Part shown: one piece after another, positions 1 to 6,089 of the stretch
Layout: each line of letters begins with the position of its first letter
Position numbering within the stretch: the first letter of the stretch is position 1
Source of the DNA: Bdellovibrionales bacterium
Lineage (GTDB): Bacteria; Bdellovibrionota; Bdellovibrionia; Bdellovibrionales; UBA1609
Direction of reading: 5' to 3'
Length of the DNA stretch: 9,818 bases
Assembly: GCA_020435085.1 (NCBI GenBank)
Contig: JAGRAB010000005.1
Coordinates: 1 to 9,818, forward strand
Program-made: the position numbers and the translations under genes
The notes under the pieces: generated by a model
Database searches by the model: none
The model's input: only the letters and a program-made list of their open reading frames with translations
Told to the model about the DNA's origin: nothing

Positions 1-1423
1 TGAAAAATAGGCTAGAACTCCACTGATATTTTACACTGTAACGAGGGGCCAGAAGATATTCCTCGGTGGGAGAAAAATAATCCAACCTTAGTGCCGGCGC
101 CAAAGTCCAATTGGAATCAGGAGCTTTCCAAACACCTCGCCAATAGGGAGCCAATATAAAATCATCACTGTTCACTTCTCGATGGACCGTCGACGAGGTC
201 GAAATCGGCGAACTGACTCCCCCACCATCGTCTATTGTGGAAGGAAGACTCAAATTCACTTTTCCATGAGTATATTCATTGTCCATTCCCAAGAAGTGCG
301 TCCAACTCGATCCCATCTTTTTTTCGATTTCGGCTCTTTGAGTGATCACTTGAGCTTGTAAATCGAAAAAGTAATCACTCAAATCAAAACGCATCTTATC
401 CTGTCCGATGCCAAGAGAGTATCGCCCCGTGAGGGTATTGGAATAGGTTTGAGTGATTTGAGGAATCAATCGATAAAAGCTGGTTTCATTTGAAAAGTTA
501 CCCCGAAGTGCAGGGTCTTCGTTTACAGGTTGCTTGAGGATGAACTTAAGTTCATCTCTCGAAGCAATTCCAACCACATGTAACTTTGTTCTCTCGGAAA
601 TCTCTCGATCATAAACCGTCGCAAAATCTCCAAAGCTGGGGGCAACAGTAAGATCCAAATCCTCATTGTCTTTCATCGCTGTCTTAAGCACATAACCAAT
701 GTAACTGTAACGTGCAGTTACAAGCAGGGAGCTTTTGTCGTCAAGTGGCATCTCAATCAAACCACCGGCCTTTGCCGTGTCTACAAAGACAAAACCCTTT
801 AGACGCTCTTTTGTAGGTTCACGTGTTCTAAGCCCCACGATCCCCCCCATAGCACGCCCGTACTCAACTCCGTAACCCGCAGATAAGTAATCCACTTGCT
901 CTACGGCTTCGGGAGTAATGACACTTGTGAGGCCACCAAAATGGAAGATCAATGGCACTGTATTTTGGTCCATCAAATATTTAGTATCCTCTGGTGCCGA
1001 GCCTTGAATGATAACGTTACTTGAAATGCCTGATGGACGAGCCACTCCCGGTAAGTTTTGCACTGCTTTGACAGGGTCTCCATTGGCCCCTGGCATGGTG
1101 AGGAATTGTTCACGCTTGAGGATTCTCGTGGTGTCATCCCGTTTGTCAGCCTTACCTAAAACAGTTGTTTCAAAAGTATTATAACTCACTCTCTCTAAAA
1201 AAAGTTGCGCATCAATTTCATCACCTGCACCCGCGTCACCTTTTTTTTTCAGTTTCACATAATTCGTTACATTGACAACCACCTCAAAAGGTCCGGTGGG
1301 CAAATTTGCAATTTCAAATCTGCCATCAGGTCCCGTAGTGGCTTTGAGCTTATGAGGAAGTACAAAGACATTAATCCCACTTAACGGGCGCGCAGTCCCT
1401 TTTTCGAGAACCCGTCCCTCCAT
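1..1423 (-). CDS. TonB-dependent outer-membrane receptor, partial at both ends
   Basis: Receptors of this family import ligands across the outer membrane using TonB energy; the ligand here is unknown. From the ATG at 1423 the frame stays open to the window edge, so the rest of the barrel lies outside. Residues 1-80 form a carboxypeptidase-regulatory-like beta domain (GPDGRFEIANLPTGPFEV). Residues about 105-205 are the plug (GDPVKAVQNLPGVARP, GSAPEDTKYLMD, FHFGGLTSVI, YGVEYGRAMGGIV). Alternating, aromatic-rich barrel strands follow. No signal peptide is encoded. The frame extends 24 codons upstream of this ATG and includes CAEKASASAGEEK, which looks like a signal-peptidase site and the start of the mature protein, but it meets TAA at 1496-1498 and TAG just beyond. 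The gene is therefore probably 5'-truncated and non-functional, and the ATG used here is only nominal. Family call is firm; functionality is doubtful. Confidence 0.85.
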   Translation of the reverse strand, partial: MEGRVLEKGTARPLSGINVFVLPHKLKATTGPDGRFEIANLPTGPFEVVVNVTNYVKLKKKGDAGAGDEIDAQLFLERVSYNTFETTVLGKADKRDDTTRILKREQFLTMPGANGDPVKAVQNLPGVARPSGISSNVIIQGSAPEDTKYLMDQNTVPLIFHFGGLTSVITPEAVEQVDYLSAGYGVEYGRAMGGIVGLRTREPTKERLKGFVFVDTAKAGGLIEMPLDDKSSLLVTARYSYIGYVLKTAMKDNEDLDLTVAPSFGDFATVYDREISERTKLHVVGIASRDELKFILKQPVNEDPALRGNFSNETSFYRLIPQITQTYSNTLTGRYSLGIGQDKMRFDLSDYFFDLQAQVITQRAEIEKKMGSSWTHFLGMDNEYTHGKVNLSLPSTIDDGGGVSSPISTSSTVHREVNSDDFILAPYWRGVWKAPDSNWTLAPALRLDYFSPTEEYLLAPRYSVKYQWSSSLFF

Positions 1424-1495
1424 ACGAGCGTCTTCTGTTTGTAGGGATTCCTTTTCTTCTCCCGCCGAAGCTGAAGCCTTTTCTGCGCATATCTC
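1424..1495 (-). pseudogene. Remnant of the receptor's secretion-signal region
   Basis: These 24 codons are in frame with the receptor and contain CAEKASASAGEEKES, a plausible end of a signal peptide plus the acidic start of the mature chain. They contain no ATG, GTG or TTG in frame and are closed upstream by TAA (1496-1498). The hydrophobic core and start codon expected for an outer-membrane protein are absent. Seen: the open remnant and the stops. Inferred: loss of the original 5' end by insertion or rearrangement. Confidence 0.55.
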
Positions 1496-1522
1496 TTAAT
1501 TCTATTTATAAAAAGAAATAAT

Positions 1523-1558
1523 ACCAATTCCAAAAAATAATTGTCCAAATTCACAAGT
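1523..1558. repeat. Left arm of 36-bp inverted repeat
   Basis: Exact reverse complement of 1688-1723. It begins ACCAATTCC and ends TTCACAAGT. On the minus strand it is followed by a T-rich run (about 1507-1522), so a transcript leaving the aquaporin gene would form the long stem and then meet U-rich sequence. Confidence 0.95.
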
Positions 1559-1653
1559 CACTAAGAAGGTTTGCCATTTTGGTGCAAGCCAAAATCTAGT
1601 CGACGCGGAAGTAAAATGAAGAAGGATAGAGTCACTAACGCCTCGTGCAAGAT

Positions 1654-1663
1654 TGCTATAAAT
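1654..1663 (+). promoter_or_regulatory. Extended -10-like box inside the inverted-repeat element
   Basis: TGCTATAAAT fits an extended -10 promoter element (TGn plus TATAAA) on the plus strand. No convincing -35 hexamer lies 16-18 bp upstream. As oriented it would fire toward the 3' end of the aquaporin gene, antisense to it. If the segment between the arms were inverted it would point at the receptor. Promoter activity is inferred from this box alone. Confidence 0.25.
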
Positions 1664-1687
1664 ACAAAATCTTTGCACTCGTTGTTT

Positions 1688-1723
1688 ACTTGTGAATTTG
1701 GACAATTATTTTTTGGAATTGGT
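1688..1723. repeat. Right arm of 36-bp inverted repeat
   Basis: Exact reverse complement of 1523-1558, beginning ACTTGTGAA and ending GGAATTGGT. It ends 7 bp before the first base of the reverse-complemented aquaporin stop codon at 1731-1733. Both arms can be read as the peptide TCEFGQLFFGIG on opposite strands. That is a consequence of the repeat, not evidence of coding. Confidence 0.95.
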
Positions 1724-1730
1724 CTAACTC

Positions 1731-2423
1731 TCAACAACATCCTGAGGCTTGGTCATCATGAGGTATCTTATTACACTGAATCCACTCATAAACTTTTGCT
1801 CCCGAATAGGCTCCAATAAGAGGTGCTAAAATATAAAGCCACAAAGAGCTAAAGTTTTGAGAAATAAATGCTGGACCCAATGTTCGAGCTGGGTTTATTG
1901 ATGCTGATGTGAGTGGCCCTCCAACAAAAGCACAAAGTGTTACAATAAGACCAATGGCCACTCCTGCCAATTCTCCAACAGCTCGAGAATCTGTTGCCAC
2001 ACTAATGATAACGAACATAAGAGCAAAACTTAAAAGTGTTTCAACAAAAAAACCAGCACCGAGACTTATATGTAAAGTCGTCACACCAAAAGAGTGTTGG
2101 CTTCCCCAGATAAAACTATGCGCAAGAGAAGCTATCATTGCTCCCAATACTTGAGCAAAAATATATCCTGGCACTTTATACGCAGGAAAACGACCAGCTC
2201 CCAAAAAGGCCAACGTCACTGCTGGGTTAAAGTGGGCACCCGAAATATGCCCCACCGTATAAATCATTACGGTGACTGTTCCACCAAAAATAATGGGTAT
2301 AAATGCATTGAGATGACTGTTTCCTAATTCCGCTAAAATAATGGCTCCACATCCAAAGAAAACAAGAAAAAATGTTCCAATAAATTCAGCAATATATTGA
2401 GGCAGTTCATTTTTAAATTTCAT
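1731..2423 (-). CDS. aqpS: MIP-family channel, aquaglyceroporin-like, arsenic-linked
   Basis: A 230-residue inner-membrane channel of the aquaporin/glycerol-facilitator family, normal length with six membrane segments. The two signature boxes are present: HFNPAVT (NPA 66-68) and SINPARTLGPA (NPA 177-179, arginine 180). Aligned from memory with E. coli AqpZ, the selectivity-filter positions appear to be Tyr55, Ala165, Ala174 and Arg180, with Ala replacing the water-filter histidine, so a wider pore is likely. It overlaps the end of arsC by 11 bp and is probably translationally coupled to it. In Sinorhizobium meliloti a channel in this position, AqpS, lets arsenite made by ArsC flow out, and the same role is inferred here. 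The C-terminus ends in Cys-Cys, which is unusual and could bind thiophilic metal(loid)s. Family certain; substrate and symbol inferred from context. Confidence 0.9.
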   Translation of the reverse strand: MKFKNELPQYIAEFIGTFFLVFFGCGAIILAELGNSHLNAFIPIIFGGTVTVMIYTVGHISGAHFNPAVTLAFLGAGRFPAYKVPGYIFAQVLGAMIASLAHSFIWGSQHSFGVTTLHISLGAGFFVETLLSFALMFVIISVATDSRAVGELAGVAIGLIVTLCAFVGGPLTSASINPARTLGPAFISQNFSSLWLYILAPLIGAYSGAKVYEWIQCNKIPHDDQASGCC

Positions 2424-2844
2424 TTTCTCTCAACTCGCTTTCAATATGAGTAATAAACTCTTTTATTTCATCTCGAACACGTCGATAAATAAATAGAATC
2501 TGGTTCTCATCTGTTAAATTTTTTGTCAGCCTTGGAGGATCATCAAAACCTTTATGGATAATTTTTCCACCAGGGAAATAAGGGCAAGTTTCATGGGCGT
2601 CAGAACATACCGTAATGACATAATCAAAATGAATGTTTGGTAATTCATCAACTGTTTTTGATTGATGTGAGGAAATATCAACTCCCACCTCGTCCATGAC
2701 CTTCACTGCATAAGGGTTCAGTCCATGCTTTTTTGTTCCCGCAGAATAAAATGAATATTTCTCACCCTTTAATTTTTTTGCCCATCCCTCAGCCATTTGA
2801 GAACGACAAGAGTTTCCTGTACAAAGAAAAAGAATATTTTTCAT
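2413..2844 (-). CDS. arsC: Arsenate reductase, thioredoxin-coupled type
   Basis: A 143-residue cytoplasmic enzyme with the low-molecular-weight phosphotyrosine-phosphatase fold, reducing arsenate to arsenite. The P-loop CTGNSCRSQMAEG gives nucleophile Cys8 and Arg14. The redox pair Cys80 and Cys87 lies in VCSDAHETCP, and the acid loop is DDPP (101-104). These match the Cys10/Cys82/Cys89/Asp105 layout of Staphylococcus pI258 ArsC, so thioredoxin is the expected reductant rather than glutaredoxin. The ATG at 2844 has a Shine-Dalgarno match AGGTGGA about 8 bases upstream. It follows the GST gene after 42 bp and overlaps the channel gene. No ArsR-type repressor or arsenite pump is seen nearby. 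A plain phosphatase is unlikely because both redox cysteines are present. Confidence 0.95.
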   Translation of the reverse strand: MKNILFLCTGNSCRSQMAEGWAKKLKGEKYSFYSAGTKKHGLNPYAVKVMDEVGVDISSHQSKTVDELPNIHFDYVITVCSDAHETCPYFPGGKIIHKGFDDPPRLTKNLTDENQILFIYRRVRDEIKEFITHIESELRENEI

Positions 2845-2886
2845 ATGAGAATTCCACCTATAAGATCAACTTACCTCAACTCAAAA

Positions 2887-3501
2887 CTATTCACCAATAG
2901 GTCCTGCCAACTCCATATATCTTTTAAAACTTGGACGGTCTTGGCACCTTTGAATATAAGAGGTAAACACAGGCTTTGGCTCTAAAGCCTTCGTAAAGAT
3001 ATACCATTCAATATTTGATGCCATATAAAGATCTGCAGCCGAAAATTTATTTCCAGCAAGAAAGTCTTGAGACAAAGCTTTTTCAAGAGTTGACTCAACG
3101 TCTTGAGAACTTCCATAACCAAGGTGACTTGGCTTTGGGGCATTTTCTCTTGGACTTATTTTATCAAGCATTGCTGGCTCCAAACATGAAGCTGCAAAAA
3201 ACATCCAACGGTAGTACGCCCCTCGCTCTGGATCTCCAATGACCGGAGCCATTTCTGCCTTGGGATAAATATCTGCTAAGTATGTACAAATTGCTGCACA
3301 CTCCGTAACAGCCACACCTTTATGAACAATCGTAGGTATTTTTCCCATAGGATTGCTTTTTAAATATTCTGGAGACTTATGATCTCCTGTTTCCCACTTT
3401 AAAAGTTTGATTTCATAATCTGCACTGACTTCTTCTAACATCCAATGAACAATTCTTCCACGAGACATTGGATTATAATAAAATTGAATTTTATCTGACA
3501 T
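2887..3501 (-). CDS. Glutathione S-transferase family protein
   Basis: A 204-residue cytosolic GST-fold protein of usual length. The N-terminal thioredoxin-like domain (about 1-80) shows NPMSRGRIVHWMLEE, the cis-proline loop GKIPTIV (Pro56) and the glutathione-contact segment AVTECAAI. In that segment the usual Glu-Ser is Glu67-Cys68. The helical C-terminal domain has the folding signature FSAADLYMAS (153-162). It may conjugate glutathione to electrophiles or reduce mixed disulfides. Ser13/Arg14 occupy the region where other classes place the catalytic Ser, Tyr or Cys, but I cannot assign the class. A clear Shine-Dalgarno, AAGGAG, lies 6 bases before the ATG. It stands between the EamA transporter (18-bp gap) and arsC, so a thiol-dependent role in metalloid or electrophile stress is a reasonable inference. 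Confidence 0.9.
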   Translation of the reverse strand: MSDKIQFYYNPMSRGRIVHWMLEEVSADYEIKLLKWETGDHKSPEYLKSNPMGKIPTIVHKGVAVTECAAICTYLADIYPKAEMAPVIGDPERGAYYRWMFFAASCLEPAMLDKISPRENAPKPSHLGYGSSQDVESTLEKALSQDFLAGNKFSAADLYMASNIEWYIFTKALEPKPVFTSYIQRCQDRPSFKRYMELAGPIGE

Positions 3502-3519
3502 GTTTAACTCCTTAATTTT

Positions 3520-3942
3520 TTATATAGCTAAAATAACTGTTCCGGCACAAACAAGTATTCCACCAACTATTGTTTTTATTTTTAAAGGTTCATTTAAAAA
3601 TAAAGCGGCTAGTAAAATTACAAATACCACACTTAATTTATCTACTGGAGCCACTTTTGAAGCTGGTCCCAACTGAAGAGCTCGATAATAACAAAGCCAA
3701 GAGCTTCCTGTCGCAAATCCAGATAAAATTAAGAACAAAAGGGACTTTTTGCTCAATTCAGAAGGAAGCACCCACTCCTTATTAAAAGAAATAAAAAGTG
3801 CTGAAACCATTAAAATCACAATGGTTCGAATAAATGTCGCAAGATTTGAGTTGATCTCAGAAACGCCTATTTTACCAAAAATCGCCGTAAGTGCTGCAAA
3901 AATTGCTGAAAATAATGCAAATAACTTCCAGTCATTAATCAT
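3520..3942 (-). CDS. Half-size EamA-family (DMT superfamily) transporter
   Basis: A 140-residue inner-membrane protein with a single EamA repeat of about five helices; classical EamA proteins have two repeats and ten helices. It has the N-terminal helix with FAALTAIFGKIGV, the mid-protein GSSWLCYYRALQLGPASKVAPVDKLSVVFV block typical of the repeat, and the final pair FLNEPLKIKTIVGGILVCAGTVILAI. Single-repeat members act as dimers, so a homodimer is expected. Its ATG overlaps the end of the VOC gene by 8 bp, and the Shine-Dalgarno GGAGAGGG lies within that gene's last codons. Substrate unknown; family members move drugs, amino acids or other metabolites. An apparent truncation was considered, but this is a recognised length class and both ends look intact. 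Confidence 0.88.
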   Translation of the reverse strand: MINDWKLFALFSAIFAALTAIFGKIGVSEINSNLATFIRTIVILMVSALFISFNKEWVLPSELSKKSLLFLILSGFATGSSWLCYYRALQLGPASKVAPVDKLSVVFVILLAALFLNEPLKIKTIVGGILVCAGTVILAI

Positions 3943-4327
3943 TCATTGATCCCTCTCCTGCAAAGGCAAGAATATGACCATCAAAATCCATCACATAACC
4001 AGCACGATCACCCCAATTTCTATTAAGAATAGGACTTATGAGAATAGCACCATTATCAATAGCACGGTTTAAAAAGTCCTCTGGATTTTCAATTCGAATA
4101 TAAAGTTCTACCCTTGGAATACCAGCTCCCAAACATGGGTCCGGCATTTTCTCCCCTAGAAGAGTTTTAATTCCTTTTTCTGGCATCAATCCTAATACAT
4201 GACTTGAATTTAATTGAAACTCTGTCATACCTGGAACATCTAACCTTGGAGATTGACCAAGTACATGCGCATAAAATTCACAACTTTTTTTTTGATCTGA
4301 AACATATAGAATAGAATGAACAATCAT
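3935..4327 (-). CDS. VOC-superfamily (glyoxalase/bleomycin-resistance fold) protein
   Basis: A 130-residue cytoplasmic protein of the vicinal-oxygen-chelate fold, made of two beta-alpha-beta-beta-beta modules: MIVHSILYVSDQKKSCEFYAHVLG opens the first, and PRVELYIRIENPEDFLNRAIDNGA begins the second. The close WGDRAGYVMDFDGHILAFAGEG is typical of the family. Potential metal or substrate positions are the first-strand His and the Glu of VELYIRI. The start is set at 4327, where an AGGAAA site precedes the ATG and the fold begins at once. An in-frame ATG at 4366 would add 13 residues with no good ribosome site. It lies in the arsC operon, but I see no vicinal cysteine pair, so the C-As lyase ArsI is not supported. 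Dioxygenase, glyoxalase-like lyase or binding-protein roles remain open. Confidence 0.85.
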   Translation of the reverse strand: MIVHSILYVSDQKKSCEFYAHVLGQSPRLDVPGMTEFQLNSSHVLGLMPEKGIKTLLGEKMPDPCLGAGIPRVELYIRIENPEDFLNRAIDNGAILISPILNRNWGDRAGYVMDFDGHILAFAGEGSMND

Positions 4328-4380
4328 TGATTTTTTCCTGCCACAAGTAAAATCTAAAAATGACATATTAAGGAAAAGAC

Positions 4381-6003
4381 CTAAATTGGCAATGTAAAAA
4401 GAAAATAAAGGAGTAAAAGATAAATACCACTCATACCCGCAGCACCTAAATTACTAATACGACTATTCTGCTCAAGATATTGATGAAGCGTATAAAATAG
4501 AGGAAACAAAAGTAAAAACAATAAAATGGTTGTTGGCGCGATGGGTAAATAAAATTCTCCGGCAATTCCCATCAGACCCATAATTCCTGTTAATAACAAG
4601 CCAAACGGCAGTAATAAAAACATCACTTGCGTCATACCACCAAAGACATTGCTTAGAGCAATTCCTAGCTCTCCCCTTCGATGTGATTTATAAACAATAA
4701 TATACTCACTAATCCCTGCAAAAAATGCGAGAATGGCAGAAGTTCCTATTTTACCTATCTCAGCATTCGCCAAGGTAATTTCAGCAAACTCTCCAATAGC
4801 CTCACCACCACAGTAAGAGCCTAAAATTCCAAAAAAGAAATAAAGAACAATCATTCCCCAGCGTGTGTCATACCCCAGCTCATCTGGATCTGGAGGTAAT
4901 GAACTGGGGCTATCGTGGCCTTCCCGATAGTAACGCACCAACGTATGAAAATAATAAGCGTAGATCGCAATCAGAACACCACCAATTACAATCAGATCCC
5001 AGCCCACCAATTGAGAGTTGGGCTCTTTAATATTTAGAGTCAACATCACAAGTCCAACAGTCAAAGCCACAGCTGAGCCGGCGATAAGAATTTCTCCCCC
5101 CGCGACAGTCAAGGATTTTGGCATTTGATAGGCTCCATCCGTATCCTTTGGAAGGAAAAATGCATAAAGAGAATAAACAATTGAGTTATTAAAGATTGTC
5201 ACAATCGCCGTCAAAATGGCCATTAAAGGATCAACCTTCACTAAAAAACTAATCACTACAAATTCTGGTAATGTACTTAAGATGGAGCCAACTGTTCCGG
5301 AGATAAAACCATCCCAGCCCATTCGAGCTCCTACACGCTCAGCCCCAGTGACAAGAGCCTCACAGGCTCCTTGTAAAATACAAAATCCAAAAATCAACTT
5401 GGATGTCGCCTCCCAAAAGCTTTCTTCAGGAAATGAAAAAAAATGGTTATGCTCATTCAGTTTTAAAATGAACCACCCCATCATTCCAAAAAACATGACC
5501 CAATGCCAACCCTGAAGGCCTCTTCTCTGAGCATCAAGACCTCTTAAGACTCTTCCGATCCATGCATGTCGTGACAATTGAGGACTATTTTGAAGCTCAG
5601 ATTTTCTTGATCTTATTAGCTCATCAATGGATTTTTTAAATAAAATGGACTTGCTAAGAAGCTCTAAAAAAGATTTTTTATCAATGGCCCAAACATGAAC
5701 GTCCGTCTCGGCATCAACTGAAGCAGAACGAGGCTCACCTGTTAAAACAGACATTTCTCCAACAACACCTCCGTCAGCGACACTCCAGCTTGCAGTTGTA
5801 TTTGCATTTTCCTGAGAAACATGAACTGTTCCTTTATCAATGAAATAAATAAAATCGCCTTGCTCTCCTTGCTGAATTAATCGTGCGCCCTTTGGAAAAG
5901 TTTTATATTCCAAGCGTGGAAGAATTGGTAAAATATCTTGAGGCGGCAATTGCCGCAATAATGGAATATGACCAAGACTTCGAATTTTGTGAGCTCTCTC
6001 CAT
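4381..6003 (-). CDS. Cyclic-nucleotide-binding domain fused to Na+/Ca2+ exchanger-like membrane domain
   Basis: A 540-residue protein in two parts. Residues about 15-130 form a CAP-like cyclic-nucleotide-binding domain. The phosphate-binding cassette VGEMSVLTGEPRSASV carries the Glu83 and Arg92 expected to hold the ribose and phosphate. After a basic linker (130-165), about ten to eleven hydrophobic segments run from 166 to 539. Two resemble the alpha-repeats of cation/Ca2+ exchangers: ILSTLPEFVVIS with TIFNNSIVYS (about 241-278), and FFAGISEYIIVY with GIALSNVFGGMTQ (428-459). They keep an acidic residue after Pro or Ser (Glu247, Glu433) and a following Asn. A cation antiporter gated by a cyclic nucleotide is therefore likely; the ion is unknown. 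The ATG at 6003 lacks a strong ribosome site, but no better start keeps the whole domain. It lies 14 bp ahead of the longest VOC reading frame, suggesting co-transcription. Confidence 0.85.
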   Translation of the reverse strand: MERAHKIRSLGHIPLLRQLPPQDILPILPRLEYKTFPKGARLIQQGEQGDFIYFIDKGTVHVSQENANTTASWSVADGGVVGEMSVLTGEPRSASVDAETDVHVWAIDKKSFLELLSKSILFKKSIDELIRSRKSELQNSPQLSRHAWIGRVLRGLDAQRRGLQGWHWVMFFGMMGWFILKLNEHNHFFSFPEESFWEATSKLIFGFCILQGACEALVTGAERVGARMGWDGFISGTVGSILSTLPEFVVISFLVKVDPLMAILTAIVTIFNNSIVYSLYAFFLPKDTDGAYQMPKSLTVAGGEILIAGSAVALTVGLVMLTLNIKEPNSQLVGWDLIVIGGVLIAIYAYYFHTLVRYYREGHDSPSSLPPDPDELGYDTRWGMIVLYFFFGILGSYCGGEAIGEFAEITLANAEIGKIGTSAILAFFAGISEYIIVYKSHRRGELGIALSNVFGGMTQVMFLLLPFGLLLTGIMGLMGIAGEFYLPIAPTTILLFLLLFPLFYTLHQYLEQNSRISNLGAAGMSGIYLLLLYFLFTLPI

Positions 6004-6036
6004 ATACTTGTGTTTCGGATAATCACAGTATGTACA

Positions 6037-6066
6037 AAAGTAAAAATTATTTATTTCTCAAGTCAA
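6037..6066 (-). promoter_or_regulatory. Possible sigma70 promoter ahead of the exchanger gene
   Basis: In the 86-bp gap between the small unknown gene and the exchanger, the minus strand has TTGACT (6066-6061), an 18-bp spacer and TACTTT (6042-6037). The -35 is good and the -10 poor. The operon could instead be transcribed entirely from upstream of the small gene. Confidence 0.3.
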
Positions 6067-6089
6067 AAGTCTAGATTCAATAATTTTCC

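Larger units (their letters stand above)
1523..1723. repeat. 201-bp element bounded by perfect 36-bp inverted repeats
   Basis: The arms 1523-1558 and 1688-1723 are exact reverse complements over 36 bp and stop abruptly at both ends. The 129-bp centre holds two smaller stems: ATTTTGG/CCAAAAT at 1576-1595, and a broken stem in which GTGCAA and TTGCAC lie inside AACG and CGTT (about 1638-1684). As single-stranded DNA or RNA the whole unit would fold into a long stem with a branched head. It lies between the 3' end of the aquaporin gene (stop 8 bp away) and the truncated receptor. No transposase and no clear target-site duplication were found. Candidate identities are a MITE-like element, a structured RNA or terminator, or an invertible segment. 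Confidence 0.9.

Noticed and set aside
1559..1723. Retron-like structured RNA
   Set aside because: The fold is suggestive but no reverse-transcriptase gene lies anywhere in the window.
1688..1730. Integron attC-like site (GTCTAAC fits the RYYYAAC core)
   Set aside because: No matching GTTRRRY partner was found at the other end, the arms are perfect rather than mismatched as in attC, and there is no integrase.
1502..1819. Short open frames of 67 (minus) and 82 (plus) codons across the inverted repeat
   Set aside because: Both read through the repeat arms, giving the same peptide TCEFGQLFFGIG from opposite strands, and the plus one runs antisense into the channel gene. Neither has a recognisable domain or a good ribosome site.
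3935..4327. ArsI-type C-As lyase
   Set aside because: The VOC fold and the arsC context invite this, but the vicinal cysteine pair that binds trivalent arsenic in ArsI is not visible; the cysteines present are isolated.
4328..4366. Upstream ATG adding 13 residues to the VOC protein
   Set aside because: No ribosome site precedes it, and the extra residues lie outside the fold; AGGAAA before the inner ATG fits better.
6004..6035. CRP-like site (TGTGA with a nearby CACA) ahead of the exchanger gene
   Set aside because: The half-sites do not have the TGTGA-N6-TCACA spacing, and no CRP-like DNA-binding protein is in the window.
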